Part shown: in pieces, positions 5,823 to 6,339 of the stretch | Layout of the letters: each line of letters begins with the position of its first letter | Numbering within the stretch: the stretch's first letter is position 1 | DNA from: an uncultured Polymorphobacter sp. | Lineage (GTDB): Bacteria > Pseudomonadota > Alphaproteobacteria > Sphingomonadales > Sphingomonadaceae | Direction: 5' to 3' | Assembly (NCBI GenBank): GCA_937871645.1 | Contig: CALMPZ010000334.1 | Location: forward strand, 1-6,339 | Length of the DNA: 6,339 nt | The notes under the pieces: generated by a model | What the model saw: only the letters and a program-made list of their open reading frames with translations | Told to the model about the DNA's origin: nothing | The model's database searches: none | Position numbers and translations under genes: made by a program

Positions 5823-5851
5823 TTGCATTTTTGTGTCAGAATAGACATATG
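5823..5851 (+). promoter_or_regulatory. Candidate mucR promoter (weak match)
   Basis: TTGCAT (5823-5828) and CATATG (5846-5851), spaced by 17 bases, are the best -35/-10 pair in the AT-rich gap before mucR. Each matches only half of the sigma-70 consensus. The position is sensible: about 45 bases before the start codon, just after the palindrome. Treat it as a placement guess supported mainly by AT content. Confidence 0.3.
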
Positions 5852-5855
5852 ACGC

Positions 5856-5877
5856 TCGTTCCCATGGTTGAGAACGA
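5856..5877. promoter_or_regulatory. Inverted repeat in the mucR leader
   Basis: TCGTTC (5856-5861) and GAACGA (5872-5877) form 6-bp perfect arms around a 10-base centre. This lies between the likely promoter and the ribosome binding site GAGGG (5885-5889). It could be a repressor site for feedback by MucR or a short leader stem. The repeat is seen; the role is inferred. Confidence 0.4.
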
Positions 5878-5897
5878 TAAAATTGAGGGTCAGTCAA

Positions 5898-6314
5898 ATG
5901 AACGATCGTACAGAATCGCACCAGGAGTTGCTTTCGCTGACGGCCGACATTGTGTCGTCGCATGTCGCCAACAACACCGTCGCCGTGTCTGATTTGCCGC
6001 ATGTCATCGAGCATGTTTACACGACGCTCGCACGTCTGGGGCAGGACATCAAGGTGCCCGAACCACGCCAGGAGCCGGCCGTCAGCGTCCGCGCTTCAAT
6101 CAAGCCCGACTATGTCATCTGCCTTGAAGACGGCAAGAAGCTCAAGATGCTCAAGCGCCACTTGATGACGCATTACGGCCTGACGCCGGATGCCTATCGC
6201 GCCAAGTGGAACCTGCCCGCCGACTATCCGATGGTTGCGCCCAACTATGCCGCACAGCGTCGCGTACTCGCCAAGAAGATCGGTCTCGGCACCAAGCGCA
6301 CCAGCAAGCGCTAG
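5898..6314 (+). CDS. mucR: MucR/Ros-family zinc-finger-type transcriptional regulator
   Basis: A 138-residue regulator of the Ros/MucR family, which in alphaproteobacteria controls surface polysaccharide, motility and cell-cycle genes by binding AT-rich DNA. Residues 1-55 form the N-terminal oligomerisation part (LLSLTADIVSSHVANN, then VSDLPHVIEHVYTTL). Residues 62-138 form the DNA-binding part: AVSVRASIKPDYVICLEDG, KRHLMTHYGLTPDAYRAKW, then LPADYPMVAPNYAAQRR and the basic tail KKIGLGTKR. Likely metal ligands are C75, H88 and H92; the second cysteine of the Ros finger is D78 here. The ATG at 5898 has GAGGG at 5885-5889; a TTG 30 bases upstream in the same frame lacks such a site and adds residues not typical of the family. 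It has its own 124-bp upstream gap, so it is probably controlled apart from rimI. Only 25 bases follow, with no terminator visible. Confidence 0.93.
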   Translation: MNDRTESHQELLSLTADIVSSHVANNTVAVSDLPHVIEHVYTTLARLGQDIKVPEPRQEPAVSVRASIKPDYVICLEDGKKLKMLKRHLMTHYGLTPDAYRAKWNLPADYPMVAPNYAAQRRVLAKKIGLGTKRTSKR

Positions 6315-6339
6315 TTTTTCGCGGGCAACAAACGAAAGG

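Noticed and set aside
5868..5897. TTG at 5868 as the mucR start
   Set aside because: It adds ten residues and removes the GAGGG site from its useful place. The ATG at 5898 has correct spacing and fits the family's N-terminus.
5849..5992. Small 47-codon open frame starting at ATG 5849 ahead of and overlapping mucR
   Set aside because: It has no ribosome binding site, lies mostly out of frame within mucR, and its translation becomes Arg/Gln/His-rich there.

Overview
This window looks like chromosomal DNA of a GC-rich alphaproteobacterium, most likely from the order Sphingomonadales. The evidence is the strong G/C bias at third codon positions, a MucR/Ros-type regulator at the right edge, and the gene run nfuA - rutE-like - tsaB - rimI - mucR, which I recall from sphingomonads. 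The order-level call comes from recognising protein style and synteny, not from a search.

Layout. Positions 1-377 hold the 3' end of trpS (tryptophanyl-tRNA synthetase). An AT-richer gap of 120 bp follows, then a DUF4136-type lipoprotein gene with a Gly/Trp-rich insert (498-1160) and a small UspA-family gene (1206-1685). Convergent to usp, only 18 bp away and on the minus strand, lies a three-part gene (1704-3332) with an N-terminal TIR domain, a TolB/FlgO-like middle domain and a C-terminal TPR array. A 150-bp divergent intergenic region separates it from a plus-strand run: nfuA (3483-4043), a RutE/HadB-type nitroreductase-fold gene (4068-4661), tsaB (4680-5306) and rimI (5303-5773). Gaps in this run are 24 bp, 18 bp and then an ATGA overlap, so it reads as one operon. 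A 124-bp AT-rich regulatory gap with two clear dyads leads to mucR (5898-6314).

How the genes fit together. Most of the window is housekeeping: translation and tRNA modification (TrpS, TsaB), ribosomal-protein acetylation (RimI), Fe-S cluster delivery (NfuA) and a global regulator (MucR). The lipoprotein and the Usp protein are envelope and stress accessories. The one gene that does not belong to this theme is the TIR-TolB/FlgO-TPR gene. It keeps the glutamate expected of NADase-type TIR domains, faces away from both neighbours and has no evident partner gene. It is the best candidate for an uncharacterised function here, possibly a single-gene NAD-linked sensor or effector.

I saw no tRNA, rRNA, CRISPR array, transposase, integrase or attachment site in the window.
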